Source: Methyloceanibacter sp. (lineage in GTDB: Bacteria > Pseudomonadota > Alphaproteobacteria > Rhizobiales > Methyloligellaceae). From it: a stretch of DNA of 8,984 nt. Below, piece after piece: positions 1 through 5,969 of the stretch; the first letter of the stretch is position 1, and each line of letters begins with the position of its first letter. The stretch covers positions 1 through 8,984 of the forward strand of contig JANWJA010000006.1 of NCBI GenBank assembly GCA_025449615.1, read 5' to 3'. The notes below the pieces were generated by a model. It worked only from the letters and a program-made list of their open reading frames with translations, had not been told where the DNA came from and ran no database searches. Position numbers and translations under genes: made by a program.

Positions 1-985
1 ACTCCGGCATCGAGTCGCGGATGAAATCCTGGATGTCGCGGGCGAGCTCCTGGAACGTGGTGGAGGTCGTGCGCCCGCAACCGGGGCACGCCGCGACCAG
101 CGGCACGAAGCTGCGGAAGCCCATGCTTTGTAGCAGCTCCTGCGCCACCTTCACTTCGAGCGTGCGGTCGCCGCCGGGCTCGGGCGTCAGCGAGATACGG
201 ATCGTGTCGCCGATCCCCTCTTGCATCAAAACCGAGAGCGCGGCGGAAGACGCCACGATGCCCTTCGAGCCCATGCCGGCTTCCGTCAACCCGAGATGCA
301 ACGCGAGATCGGAGCGCGAAGCGAGTAGCCGGTAGACCGCGATCAGATCCTGCACCGCGCTGACCTTGGCCGAGAGCACGATGCGGTCGGCACCGAGCCC
401 AAGCTCCATGGCACGGCCGGAGCTGATCAGCGCCGATTGCACGATGGCTTCATGCATCACCTCGCGGGCGTCTTTCGGTTCCGGCGAGGCTGCGTTCTCG
501 TCCATCAAACGCGTCAGCAAATCCTGGTCGAGACTGCCCCAATTCACCCCGATGCGGACGGGCTTGTCGTGCTTCAGCGCAATCTCGATGATCTGCGAGA
601 ACTGCTTGTCCTTCTTGTCCTTGAAGCCGACATTGCCGGGATTGATGCGATATTTGGCCAGCGCCGCCGCGCAATCCGGATAATTGGCCAGCAGCGTGTG
701 GCCATTATAATGAAAGTCGCCGACGATCGGCACATCCACGCCCATCGCCAGCAGCTTATCGTGGATATGCGGCACCGCCGCGGCGGCCTCTTCCCGGTCT
801 ACCGTGATGCGCACCAGCTCCGAGCCGGTCCGATGCAGGGCCGCGACTTGGGCAACCGTGCCCGCGATATCGGCCGTATCGGTATTCGTCATCGACTGCA
901 CCACGACGGGTGCCGCGCCGCCAATTGTGACGCCGCCCACATCGACCGGAATCGATCGTTTTCGCTGCATTCCGCCCATGGCCAT
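1..985 (-). CDS. ispG: 4-hydroxy-3-methylbut-2-en-1-yl diphosphate synthase (IspG/GcpE), C-terminus cut off by window edge
   Basis: IspG is the iron-sulfur enzyme of the MEP (non-mevalonate) isoprenoid pathway that reductively converts methylerythritol cyclodiphosphate to HMBPP in the cytosol. Reading the minus strand gives about 328 residues without a stop up to the left edge. They include [13 protein letters not shown] near the start, [66 protein letters not shown] and [10 protein letters not shown]. The last supplies two cysteine ligands of the 4Fe-4S cluster (about C300 and C303); the third cysteine and the NGPGE region lie beyond the edge, roughly 100 residues being missing. The start is uncertain: in-frame ATGs lie at 1000, 985, 979 and 970 and none has a clear ribosome binding site. 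985 was chosen because it gives an N-terminus about as long as that of E. coli IspG. It follows the VanZ-like gene by 30-50 nt on the same strand and may share its transcript. Confidence 0.96.
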   Translation of the reverse strand, partial: MAMGGMQRKRSIPVDVGGVTIGGAAPVVVQSMTNTDTADIAGTVAQVAALHRTGSELVRITVDREEAAAAVPHIHDKLLAMGVDVPIVGDFHYNGHTLLANYPDCAAALAKYRINPGNVGFKDKKDKQFSQIIEIALKHDKPVRIGVNWGSLDQDLLTRLMDENAASPEPKDAREVMHEAIVQSALISSGRAMELGLGADRIVLSAKVSAVQDLIAVYRLLASRSDLALHLGLTEAGMGSKGIVASSAALSVLMQEGIGDTIRISLTPEPGGDRTLEVKVAQELLQSMGFRSFVPLVAACPGCGRTTSTTFQELARDIQDFIRDSMPE

Positions 986-1032
986 GACCCAAGGATACAT
1001 CACATTTGTTTCAGCCGCGCTAGGGCAAGCGA

Positions 1033-1383
1033 TCACCTTTGCCATCTTTGCCGCAACGTCAGGGCGAAATCGGCCAGCAGCGCTGCCAGGGAAACGCCGG
1101 TCGCGGCACTGAGAGCGGTGGCGGGGTCTGGCGTCCGATCTGGTGTCAGCCCTTGCGCCGCCTCCAGCAACACCGCGAACGCGAGGAGCACCGCAGCCAC
1201 CTGCATGGGCCGGGGCCAGGCGAGGCAGAAGATCATGGTCACGGCGAAGTAAGCCAGGAAATGCTCGAGCAGCCAATGCAGGCCGAGCCTCACCTGCCAC
1301 CCGGCTGGCACGAGCGTCGCAATCACAATAGCCACAAGCAGCGCTACGCCGAGCAGCCGCAGCCATTTCGAGTTGGCAGGCAT
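1033..1383 (-). CDS. VanZ-like small integral membrane protein
   Basis: The 116-residue protein has about four hydrophobic segments (roughly residues 8-26, 34-54, 60-77 and 88-108) and no soluble domain. The pattern [13 protein letters not shown], then a short basic turn (WPRP), then [18 protein letters not shown] followed by a last helix, matches the VanZ-like fold: an H-x-x-x-Y helix, then E-x-x-Q before a polar P-R-T-x-D loop. VanZ itself gives low-level teicoplanin resistance, but most VanZ-like proteins have no known role, so resistance should not be inferred. The ATG at 1383 is preferred because it begins 16 nt after the stop of the binding-protein gene; upstream in-frame starts would lie inside that gene. 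No strong ribosome binding site is visible. Placement between znuA and ispG suggests co-transcription, not necessarily a role in zinc uptake. Confidence 0.8.
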   Translation of the reverse strand: MPANSKWLRLLGVALLVAIVIATLVPAGWQVRLGLHWLLEHFLAYFAVTMIFCLAWPRPMQVAAVLLAFAVLLEAAQGLTPDRTPDPATALSAATGVSLAALLADFALTLRQRWQR

Positions 1384-1399
1384 GATCGACAATCTGAAG

Positions 1400-2302
1400 C
1401 TAGGACGACAGAGCCGTGGCGAGCGCCCCGACATTATTGCGGAACATGTCGAGATAGGTCGGTGCCGGGCCGTCAGGCGGCGACAGCGCATCGGTATAGA
1501 GCGTGCCGCCGATCTTGGCCCCCGTCTCCTTCGCGATCTGGTCGAGCAGGCGATGATCGGTGATGTTCTCCATGAACACCGCCGGAATGTGCTCGCTCCT
1601 GATCTGGCGGATGATCTTGGCGACGTCCTTGGCGGAAGCCTCGGCTTCCGTGCTCACGCCCTCGGGCGCAATCACTTTCAGCCCATAGGCCGCGCCGAAA
1701 TAGCCGAACGCGTCGTGGCTGGTGATGATCTTGCGCCGGTCCTCTGGCAGCTTCGCCAGCGCCGCCTTAACCTCAACATCTTCCGTGGCGATCTCGTCGA
1801 GATATTTCGCGGCATTGGCCTCGTAAATTGCCTTGCCGTCCGGATCGGCCGTGATCAGCCCGTCGCGGATATTAGCGACGTAGAGCTTGCCGTTGGCGAG
1901 GCTCTGCCAGGCGTGCGGGTCGGTGATCACTTCCGCCTCGCCTTCCTCTTCCTCGGTCATGGCGCGGGGGCTGACGCCTTCGCTCGCGACCACGACTTTG
2001 CCCTTGAAGCCGGAGGATTTCTCCAGCCGCTCCATCCAGCCTTCGAAGCCGAGTCCGTTCATGAAAAGAATTTGCGCGCCGGCCAGCGTCTTGGCGTCGG
2101 AAGGCGTGGGCTCGAACACATGCGCATCGCCGTCGGGACCGACCAGCGTCGCCAGCTCGATGCGGTCGCCGCCGACCTGTTTCACCATGTCGCCGAGAAT
2201 GCTGAACGAGGCCACCGCCTTGATCTTGTCGGCGGCATCCGCACTTGCCGGCAATCCCAATATGCTTGCAAGAAGCAACAACGCCGCGAGAAACTTCTTC
2301 AT
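1400..2302 (-). CDS. znuA: Zinc/manganese ABC transporter periplasmic substrate-binding protein (ZnuA/AztC type)
   Basis: This 300-residue cluster-9 (SBP_bac_9, TroA-like) binding protein would capture metal in the periplasm and hand it to the adjacent permease. A signal peptide is clear: MKKFL, a hydrophobic core, then ASADA-ADK near residue 24. Candidate metal ligands are H61 (DAHVFEPTPSD), H130 (TDPHAW), H196 (TSHDAFGYFGAAYGL) and D271 (TDALSPPDGPAPTY). Three histidines plus an aspartate is the set typical of zinc-binding members; manganese members usually have Glu at the third position. The loop before H130, where ZnuA proteins often carry a His-rich stretch, is instead acidic (TEEEEGEAE, about residues 116-124). 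The start at 2302 has AAAGGAG and GAGG upstream and lies 17 nt after the permease stop. Zinc is favoured over manganese by the ligands and by the neighbouring Zur-like regulator. A soluble AztD-like metallochaperone partner is not present in the window. Confidence 0.93.
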   Translation of the reverse strand: MKKFLAALLLLASILGLPASADAADKIKAVASFSILGDMVKQVGGDRIELATLVGPDGDAHVFEPTPSDAKTLAGAQILFMNGLGFEGWMERLEKSSGFKGKVVVASEGVSPRAMTEEEEGEAEVITDPHAWQSLANGKLYVANIRDGLITADPDGKAIYEANAAKYLDEIATEDVEVKAALAKLPEDRRKIITSHDAFGYFGAAYGLKVIAPEGVSTEAEASAKDVAKIIRQIRSEHIPAVFMENITDHRLLDQIAKETGAKIGGTLYTDALSPPDGPAPTYLDMFRNNVGALATALSS

Positions 2303-2319
2303 GACCTCACTCCTTTGCT

Positions 2320-3186
2320 TCACGCCTCGAGATGTTTTTGCGGCACCAGCCGCAATAGCAATCCGCCGCGCGGACCCGCCAGCATCGACAACAGATAGAG
2401 GACACCGCTCACCAGCACGATGGCCGGACCCGTCGGCACGTTGCTGTGATAGGACACGAGCAGTCCGATCACGCTCGCCGCGATGCCTGCGAGTATCGAG
2501 GCCGCGATCATCGAGGAGAGATCTTCGGTCCAGAACCGCGCCGTTACCGCCGGCAGCAACATCATGCCGACCGCAAGCAGCGTGCCGAGTGCCTGAAAGC
2601 CGCTGACGAGATTGAGCACGACCAGCACCAGAAACAGCACATGCGTGGTGAGGCTTGGGCCGCCGACCGAACGCAAATATTGCGGATCGAAACATTCGAG
2701 CACCAGCGGCCGGTAGATCATCGCCAGCGTGGTGAGCGTAACCGTCGCGATGGCCCCGATCAGAATCAGTGCCGAATCGTCGAGCGCGAGCACGGTGCCG
2801 AACAGCACATGCAGGAGATCGACATTGGAGCCTTTGATCGAGACGATCATAACGCCGAGCGCGAGCGACACGAGATAGAACGCGGCAAGGCTCGCATCCT
2901 CTTTCAATGAGGTGGAGCGCGCCACGAGGCCTGCAAGCAGAGCCACCGCGAGGCCGGCGGCAAAGCCGCCAAGGCTCATGGCGAATAACGAGAGTCCCGC
3001 GAGCAGATAGCCGATGGCAGCCCCCGGCAGGATGGCGTGGCTCAGCGCGTCCCCCATCAGGCTCATGCGCCTTAGCATCAGAAACACCCCGATCGGCGGC
3101 GCGCTAACCGAGAGCGCGAGCAGGCCGACCAGAGCCCGGCGCATGAATTCGAACTCGATGAACGGCTGGATGAGACCGTCGATCAT
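2320..3186 (-). CDS. znuB: Zinc/manganese ABC transporter permease (ZnuB-like, ABC-3 family)
   Basis: This 288-residue polytopic inner-membrane protein belongs to the ABC-3 (ZnuB/TroC/MntB) permease family and would form the homodimeric metal channel. Visible family signatures are MSLMGDALSHAILPGAAIGY (about residues 41-60), with the conserved G-D-A-L-S-H-A segment that contacts the ATPase, NVDLLHVLFGTVLAL in the middle, and FQALGTLLAVGMMLLPAVTARFW near residue 200, followed by a C-terminal YHSNVPTGPAIVL helix. About eight hydrophobic segments are present. The reading frame extends upstream to 3315, but the ATG at 3186 is chosen: it overlaps the stop of the ATPase gene as ATGA, giving a length normal for the family, and an AAGGA lies about 10 nt upstream. 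The overlap suggests translational coupling, as expected for subunits needed in fixed ratio. Confidence 0.93.
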   Translation of the reverse strand: MIDGLIQPFIEFEFMRRALVGLLALSVSAPPIGVFLMLRRMSLMGDALSHAILPGAAIGYLLAGLSLFAMSLGGFAAGLAVALLAGLVARSTSLKEDASLAAFYLVSLALGVMIVSIKGSNVDLLHVLFGTVLALDDSALILIGAIATVTLTTLAMIYRPLVLECFDPQYLRSVGGPSLTTHVLFLVLVVLNLVSGFQALGTLLAVGMMLLPAVTARFWTEDLSSMIAASILAGIAASVIGLLVSYHSNVPTGPAIVLVSGVLYLLSMLAGPRGGLLLRLVPQKHLEA

Positions 3187-3965
3187 GCGCGCTGCCGTTC
3201 CTTTTCGGCCTCTTCCTCGCGCGCGCAGATCGCAGCGTGGTCGTCGAAGCTCTGGGCGAAAGATTTGGCCTTGGCAAAGTTTTGTGGACTCAGCACTTTC
3301 GCCGTATCGCCCCAAGCAATGACTTCGCGCGCCAGCATCAGCGTGTGGGGGAAGGATTTCCGCACCTGCTCCATGTCATGCAGCGCCGCGATGATGGTGC
3401 GGCCCTCTTTGTGCCAGCGCTCGATCAACTGGATGAGATCGGCGACGGTTGTTGCGTCGACGGCGCGGAACGGCTCGTCGAGCAGGATCAGCGAAGCGTC
3501 TTGAAGCAGGAGCCGAGCGAAAAGCACACGTTGAAACTGTCCGCCTGACAGCGCGCCCACGGCACGCTTCTCCAGGCCTTGCAGCCCGAGCGCGGCAAGC
3601 GCCTCGCCGACTTTCAGTTTTTGCGTCTCCGACAGACCTCGAAAAGCGCCAATCTCGCGCCACAACCCCATCGCCACACAATCGAACACCGAGACCGGGA
3701 AGCTCCGGTCGATGTCGATCTGCTGTGGCAGATAGGCGATGTCGCGCGACCCTCCGTTGACCTTGATGCTGCCGTCGAGCGGCTTCAGCTCGCCGATAAT
3801 GCCCCTGAGCAATGTCGATTTGCCGGCACCATTCGGCCCGACCAGCGCCAGCATGTCACCCTGCCCGATCATGCCATCGATATGGTGCACGGCCGGATGC
3901 CGATCGTAGCCGAGCGTGAGATTCTGAAAGGCGATGGCTGGGCCTCGGTGCGCGATCACACTCAT
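3183..3965 (-). CDS. znuC: Zinc/manganese ABC transporter ATP-binding protein (ZnuC-like)
   Basis: This 260-residue cytoplasmic ATPase powers the importer formed with the next two genes. All nucleotide-binding motifs are intact: Walker A GPNGAGKST (43-51), Q-loop LPQQ (79-82), ABC signature LSGGQ (139-143), Walker B LILLDEP (159-165, catalytic E164), D-loop AVD and switch histidine H196 in ALHDM. The region IDIDRSFPVSVFDCVAMGLW matches the metal-uptake subgroup. A charged tail (REEEAEKERQRA) ends the protein. The ATG at 3965 is preferred over a GTG at 3992 because it forms an ATGA overlap with the stop of the upstream miniprotein gene. The same arrangement recurs at its own 3' end with the permease gene. 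Zinc as substrate is inferred from the binding protein and the nearby Zur-like gene. Confidence 0.93.
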   Translation of the reverse strand: MSVIAHRGPAIAFQNLTLGYDRHPAVHHIDGMIGQGDMLALVGPNGAGKSTLLRGIIGELKPLDGSIKVNGGSRDIAYLPQQIDIDRSFPVSVFDCVAMGLWREIGAFRGLSETQKLKVGEALAALGLQGLEKRAVGALSGGQFQRVLFARLLLQDASLILLDEPFRAVDATTVADLIQLIERWHKEGRTIIAALHDMEQVRKSFPHTLMLAREVIAWGDTAKVLSPQNFAKAKSFAQSFDDHAAICAREEEAEKERQRA

Positions 3966-4114
3966 GCCAGCGCCCACCAGACGAGAGCCCACAGCGACAG
4001 CAGGAGGAGCCCGGCAATGGCGAGGCGCGCTCCCGCCGAGATCGGCAACAACGAGAATCCTAACGCCCGAGCCGCGCCGCCTCCCCCGTGATGATGATGG
4101 TCGTGAGGATGCAA
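3962..4114 (-). CDS. His-rich single-span membrane miniprotein, TTG start, between zur and znuC
   Basis: I do not recognise a named family. The frame gives 50 residues: MHPHDHHHHGGGG (His at 2, 4 and 6-9, then four Gly), a linker with two arginines (R16, R30), and one strongly hydrophobic segment (about 31-49, LAIAGLLLLSLWALVWWALA). The positive-inside rule would put the His cluster in the cytoplasm. There is no ATG in the frame. The TTG at 4114 is supported by AAAGG placed 8 nt upstream, by a 16-nt gap after the zur stop, and by the stop overlapping the znuC ATG as ATGA. Such spacing on both sides argues for a real translated gene and not chance. A role in cytoplasmic metal binding, sensing or tuning of the importer is inference from composition and position only. 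Alternatively it could act mainly as a translated leader that couples znuC translation. Confidence 0.6.
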   Translation of the reverse strand: MHPHDHHHHGGGGAARALGFSLLPISAGARLAIAGLLLLSLWALVWWALA

Positions 4115-4130
4115 AGTGCGCGCCTTTACG

Positions 4131-4550
4131 TTACGCGCGGGACGCGGTGCGACAGAGCTTGCAAAGTCCCGCAAGTTCGAGCGTGACCTGATCCGCGGCG
4201 ATTTCCTTGGGCGCAAAGCCGAGCATCATGGCCTGGTCATCGTCCGACAGCGAAATCTCGACCACCTTCTGGCACTCGCGGCAAATGGCGAAGGCGAACT
4301 TGCCGTCGCATTTGCCGTGGCCGCAGGCGATGAAGGCCTGCCGCGATTGCAGGCGGTGCACCATGCCCTTCTGCATCAGCTCGTTCAGCGCGCGATAGAC
4401 TGTCGGCGGATGCGAGATGCCGGATTTCCGCACCCGGTCGAGAATGTCGTAGGCGCTCAAGGGCGCGTCCGCCTTCTTCAGGCAGGACAGCACCTCGGTC
4501 TGATTGCGCGAGAGCTTCGCCGCTTCATGGTGATGATGGGTCGCGTTCAT
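4131..4550 (-). CDS. zur: Fur-family transcriptional repressor, probably zinc uptake regulator Zur
   Basis: The 139-residue cytoplasmic metalloregulator has the usual Fur layout. An N-terminal winged helix contains the recognition-helix region ISHPPTVYRALNELMQKGMVHRL (about 45-67). A C-terminal dimerisation and metal domain carries the structural zinc cysteines C90-x2-C93 (CREC) and C130-x2-C133 (CKLC). Further candidate regulatory ligands are C76, H78 and C81 in ACGHGKCDGKF. Zur is favoured over Fur, Mur or Irr because the gene leads a zinc-type ABC transporter cluster and the domain has the Zur-like extra Cys/His. A short His cluster (HHHH, residues 5-8) at the N-terminus is unusual. The only plausible start is the ATG at 4550; the next in-frame Met is residue 59. 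No ribosome binding site is visible, because the predicted promoter and operator reach to within a few bases of the start codon. Confidence 0.88.
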   Translation of the reverse strand: MNATHHHHEAAKLSRNQTEVLSCLKKADAPLSAYDILDRVRKSGISHPPTVYRALNELMQKGMVHRLQSRQAFIACGHGKCDGKFAFAICRECQKVVEISLSDDDQAMMLGFAPKEIAADQVTLELAGLCKLCRTASRA

Positions 4551-4556
4551 TGCGGT

Positions 4557-4571
4557 TGTTATAACATAACA
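4557..4571. promoter_or_regulatory. Putative Zur operator (inverted repeat) in front of zur
   Basis: The 15-base sequence TGTTATAACATAACA is an inverted repeat with six-base arms (TGTTAT/ATAACA) around AAC. It resembles the AT-rich GTTAT-type operators known for Zur proteins, and stands out in GC-rich DNA. It lies 6 bases before the zur start codon and covers the predicted -10 hexamer, where a zinc-loaded repressor would block transcription of the whole zur-znu cluster. It lies about 130 nt from the divergent cytochrome c gene, so an effect on that gene is possible but unsupported. Confidence 0.65.
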
Positions 4572-4585
4572 GTTTCGACCGTCAA
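4558..4585 (-). promoter_or_regulatory. Sigma-70-type promoter of zur, placed for a leaderless or near-leaderless transcript
   Basis: On the minus strand TTGACG (4585-4580) and TATAAC (4563-4558) each match five of six consensus bases and are separated by 16 bp. Only 7 bases separate the -10 hexamer from the ATG at 4550, so transcription should begin at or within a few bases of the start codon. This agrees with the absence of a ribosome binding site. It overlaps the putative Zur operator. Confidence 0.55.
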
Positions 4586-4702
4586 GCCCCGCGACTGTTC
4601 AGATTCGAGGAACCTCGCCGCCACCCAAGCCGTTTAACCATGAAGTTGGACCCGCTCTGAAGGCGGCGTCGCGACAAGACCAATGGATCTAGGAGTAACG
4701 CC

Positions 4703-5299
4703 ATGAGAGTCTCTCTCGGATTGCCCCTTCTATTGATCGCCGGACTTGGCACGGGCGGTCTCGCGTTCGCCGCTGAGCCGACGACACCTAGCTCATCGGG
4801 CCAGGCCACCGCAGCGCCACAACAAGGTCAGGCACCTGCAAGCGGACAAGCAAGCCAGCAGGCGGCCACGGCCCCTGCATCGGGAAACCCGCAAGACATC
4901 GCCAAGAGCGCTGGGAAAGGCACGTTAAAGAGTCCTTATCCAGACTTCGCCAGTGTCGCCGATGACGGCCATAAGAAATTCATGAGTGCCGGCTGCAACG
5001 GCTGCCATGGTGGCACCGGCGGCGGCGGCATGGGGCCGCCTCTGACCAACCCTGTCTGGGTCTATGGTAGCGACGACGACACGTTGTTCCGGCTGATCTC
5101 GCTGGGGTCTGACGACTTGAAGAAACAGGGCTATGTTCGCAAAGGTTCGGAGAACGTCGTCGGACCGATGCCGCCCATGGGCACTGTATTCAAGAGTCCG
5201 GACGATATCTGGAAAGTCATCGCCTGGATCAGGTCCGTGAATCCGTCCTCGGCAACCTCAGCGTCGACGGCGCTGCCATCGCCTCCACCTGCGCAGTAA
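4703..5299 (+). CDS. Exported class I monohaem cytochrome c with low-complexity linker
   Basis: The 198-residue protein begins with a Sec signal peptide (MRVSL, hydrophobic core to about residue 20, cleavage likely near AFA-AEP at 23-24). A linker of about 45 residues rich in Ala, Gln, Ser, Pro and Gly follows. The compact haem domain runs from about residue 80: haem-binding CNGCH (98-102), a glycine-rich turn GGTGGGGMGPPL, then PMPPMG (155-160), where M156 or M159 is the likely axial ligand, and a final helix DDIWKVIAWIRS. The C-terminus is again Ser/Pro-rich. It should act in the periplasm as an electron carrier or as a small domain of a dehydrogenase system, but no partner dehydrogenase is visible and the electron donor is unknown. 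The start at 4703 has AGGAG 7 nt upstream. It diverges from zur, with about 150 nt between the start codons. Confidence 0.88.
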   Translation: MRVSLGLPLLLIAGLGTGGLAFAAEPTTPSSSGQATAAPQQGQAPASGQASQQAATAPASGNPQDIAKSAGKGTLKSPYPDFASVADDGHKKFMSAGCNGCHGGTGGGGMGPPLTNPVWVYGSDDDTLFRLISLGSDDLKKQGYVRKGSENVVGPMPPMGTVFKSPDDIWKVIAWIRSVNPSSATSASTALPSPPPAQ

Positions 5300-5347
5300 G
5301 ACCTGTCACTCGCTTGATCTGCCGGCCAATCTGCGCGTCAATAGAGC

Positions 5348-5872
5348 ATGCCTGACCGCATCGAGATCGTCGAAGGCGACATCACCAAGCTTGACGTCGA
5401 CGCCATCGTCAATGCCGCAAACAAGACTCTGCTCGGCGGCGGCGGCGTTGACGGCGCGATTCATCGGGCGGCCGGCCCGAGGCTTCGCGCTGCCTGCGAG
5501 GTCCTCGCCGGTTGCGACACCGGCGAGGCGAAGATCACGCCGGGCTTCAGGCTGACCGCGCGCTACGTCATCCACACTGTTGGCCCGGTCTGGGGCGGCG
5601 GCGAGCGCGGCGAGGACCGGTTGCTCGCCTCCTGTTATCGCAACTCTTTGATGTTGGCGCACCACCATAGTCTCGCCTCGATTGCCTTCCCCGCGATCTC
5701 GACCGGCGCTTACGGTTTCCCGCCGCAGCGGGCAGCGATGATCGCGCTCAAGACCGTGCTGGGGACGTTGAATGAGTCCCCAACGATCGAGCGTGTAATC
5801 TTCTGTTGTTTCGGTGTGGACTCTCGCCGCCACCATGAAAAGGCGAAGGCAGGACTGAGCACAGCGATTTGA
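5348..5872 (+). CDS. Macro-domain protein, O-acetyl-ADP-ribose deacetylase / ADP-ribose hydrolase (YmdB-like)
   Basis: The 174-residue cytosolic protein is a single macro domain that binds ADP-ribose and, in this MacroD/YmdB class, hydrolyses O-acetyl-ADP-ribose or removes ADP-ribose from acidic side chains. Signatures in order are VEGDIT (8-13, with D11 for adenine contact), IVNAAN (20-25), LLGGGGVDGAIHRAAG (28-43), VIHTVGP (74-80) and AFPAISTGAYGFP (113-125) for the phosphate loop. The catalytic pair known from E. coli YmdB, N25 and D35, falls at the same numbers here, so the enzyme should be active. The length is normal for the family. The ribosome binding site is weak; the ATG at 5348 fits the family N-terminus exactly. 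It sits 48 nt after the cytochrome c gene, and no ADP-ribosyltransferase or toxin partner is seen beside it. Confidence 0.93.
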   Translation: MPDRIEIVEGDITKLDVDAIVNAANKTLLGGGGVDGAIHRAAGPRLRAACEVLAGCDTGEAKITPGFRLTARYVIHTVGPVWGGGERGEDRLLASCYRNSLMLAHHHSLASIAFPAISTGAYGFPPQRAAMIALKTVLGTLNESPTIERVIFCCFGVDSRRHHEKAKAGLSTAI

Positions 5873-5969
5873 GCAATATTCGCCGAGAACGGCGCTTTGC
5901 ATCGGATCGCCTGCCGCGCTAATCTTCCCCCTTGCTCGCGATTCTCACCTCACGCGGAGGCTATGTTCG

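Noticed and set aside
437..1252. A 271-codon plus-strand frame opposite ispG and the VanZ-like gene
   Set aside because: It has shadow-like composition and covers two real genes on the other strand.
1373..2398. A 341-codon plus-strand frame opposite znuA
   Set aside because: The product is an arginine- and histidine-rich shadow of the znuA codons with no recognisable domain, and it crosses gene ends on the other strand.
3187..3315. Longer N-terminus for the permease
   Set aside because: It would overlap the ATPase gene by over 100 bases and add an arginine-rich non-family segment; the ATGA-overlapping start gives the normal length.
4115..4216. Longer form of the His-rich miniprotein starting inside zur
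   Set aside because: The added residues are an arginine-rich shadow of zur codons, and the TTG at 4114 has a well-placed ribosome binding site.
4606..4617. Palindrome CGAGGAACCTCG between zur and the cytochrome c gene
   Set aside because: Twelve bases with GC-rich arms are expected by chance in this composition, and it matches no operator I know.
5881..5894. Hairpin CGCCG-AGAA-CGGCG between the macro gene and cydA
   Set aside because: The stem is only 5 bp and no T-run follows, so it does not qualify as an intrinsic terminator.
5896..5925. Possible cydA promoter TTTGCA...TAATCT
   Set aside because: Only 3-4 of 6 bases match in each element, so it cannot be separated from background.
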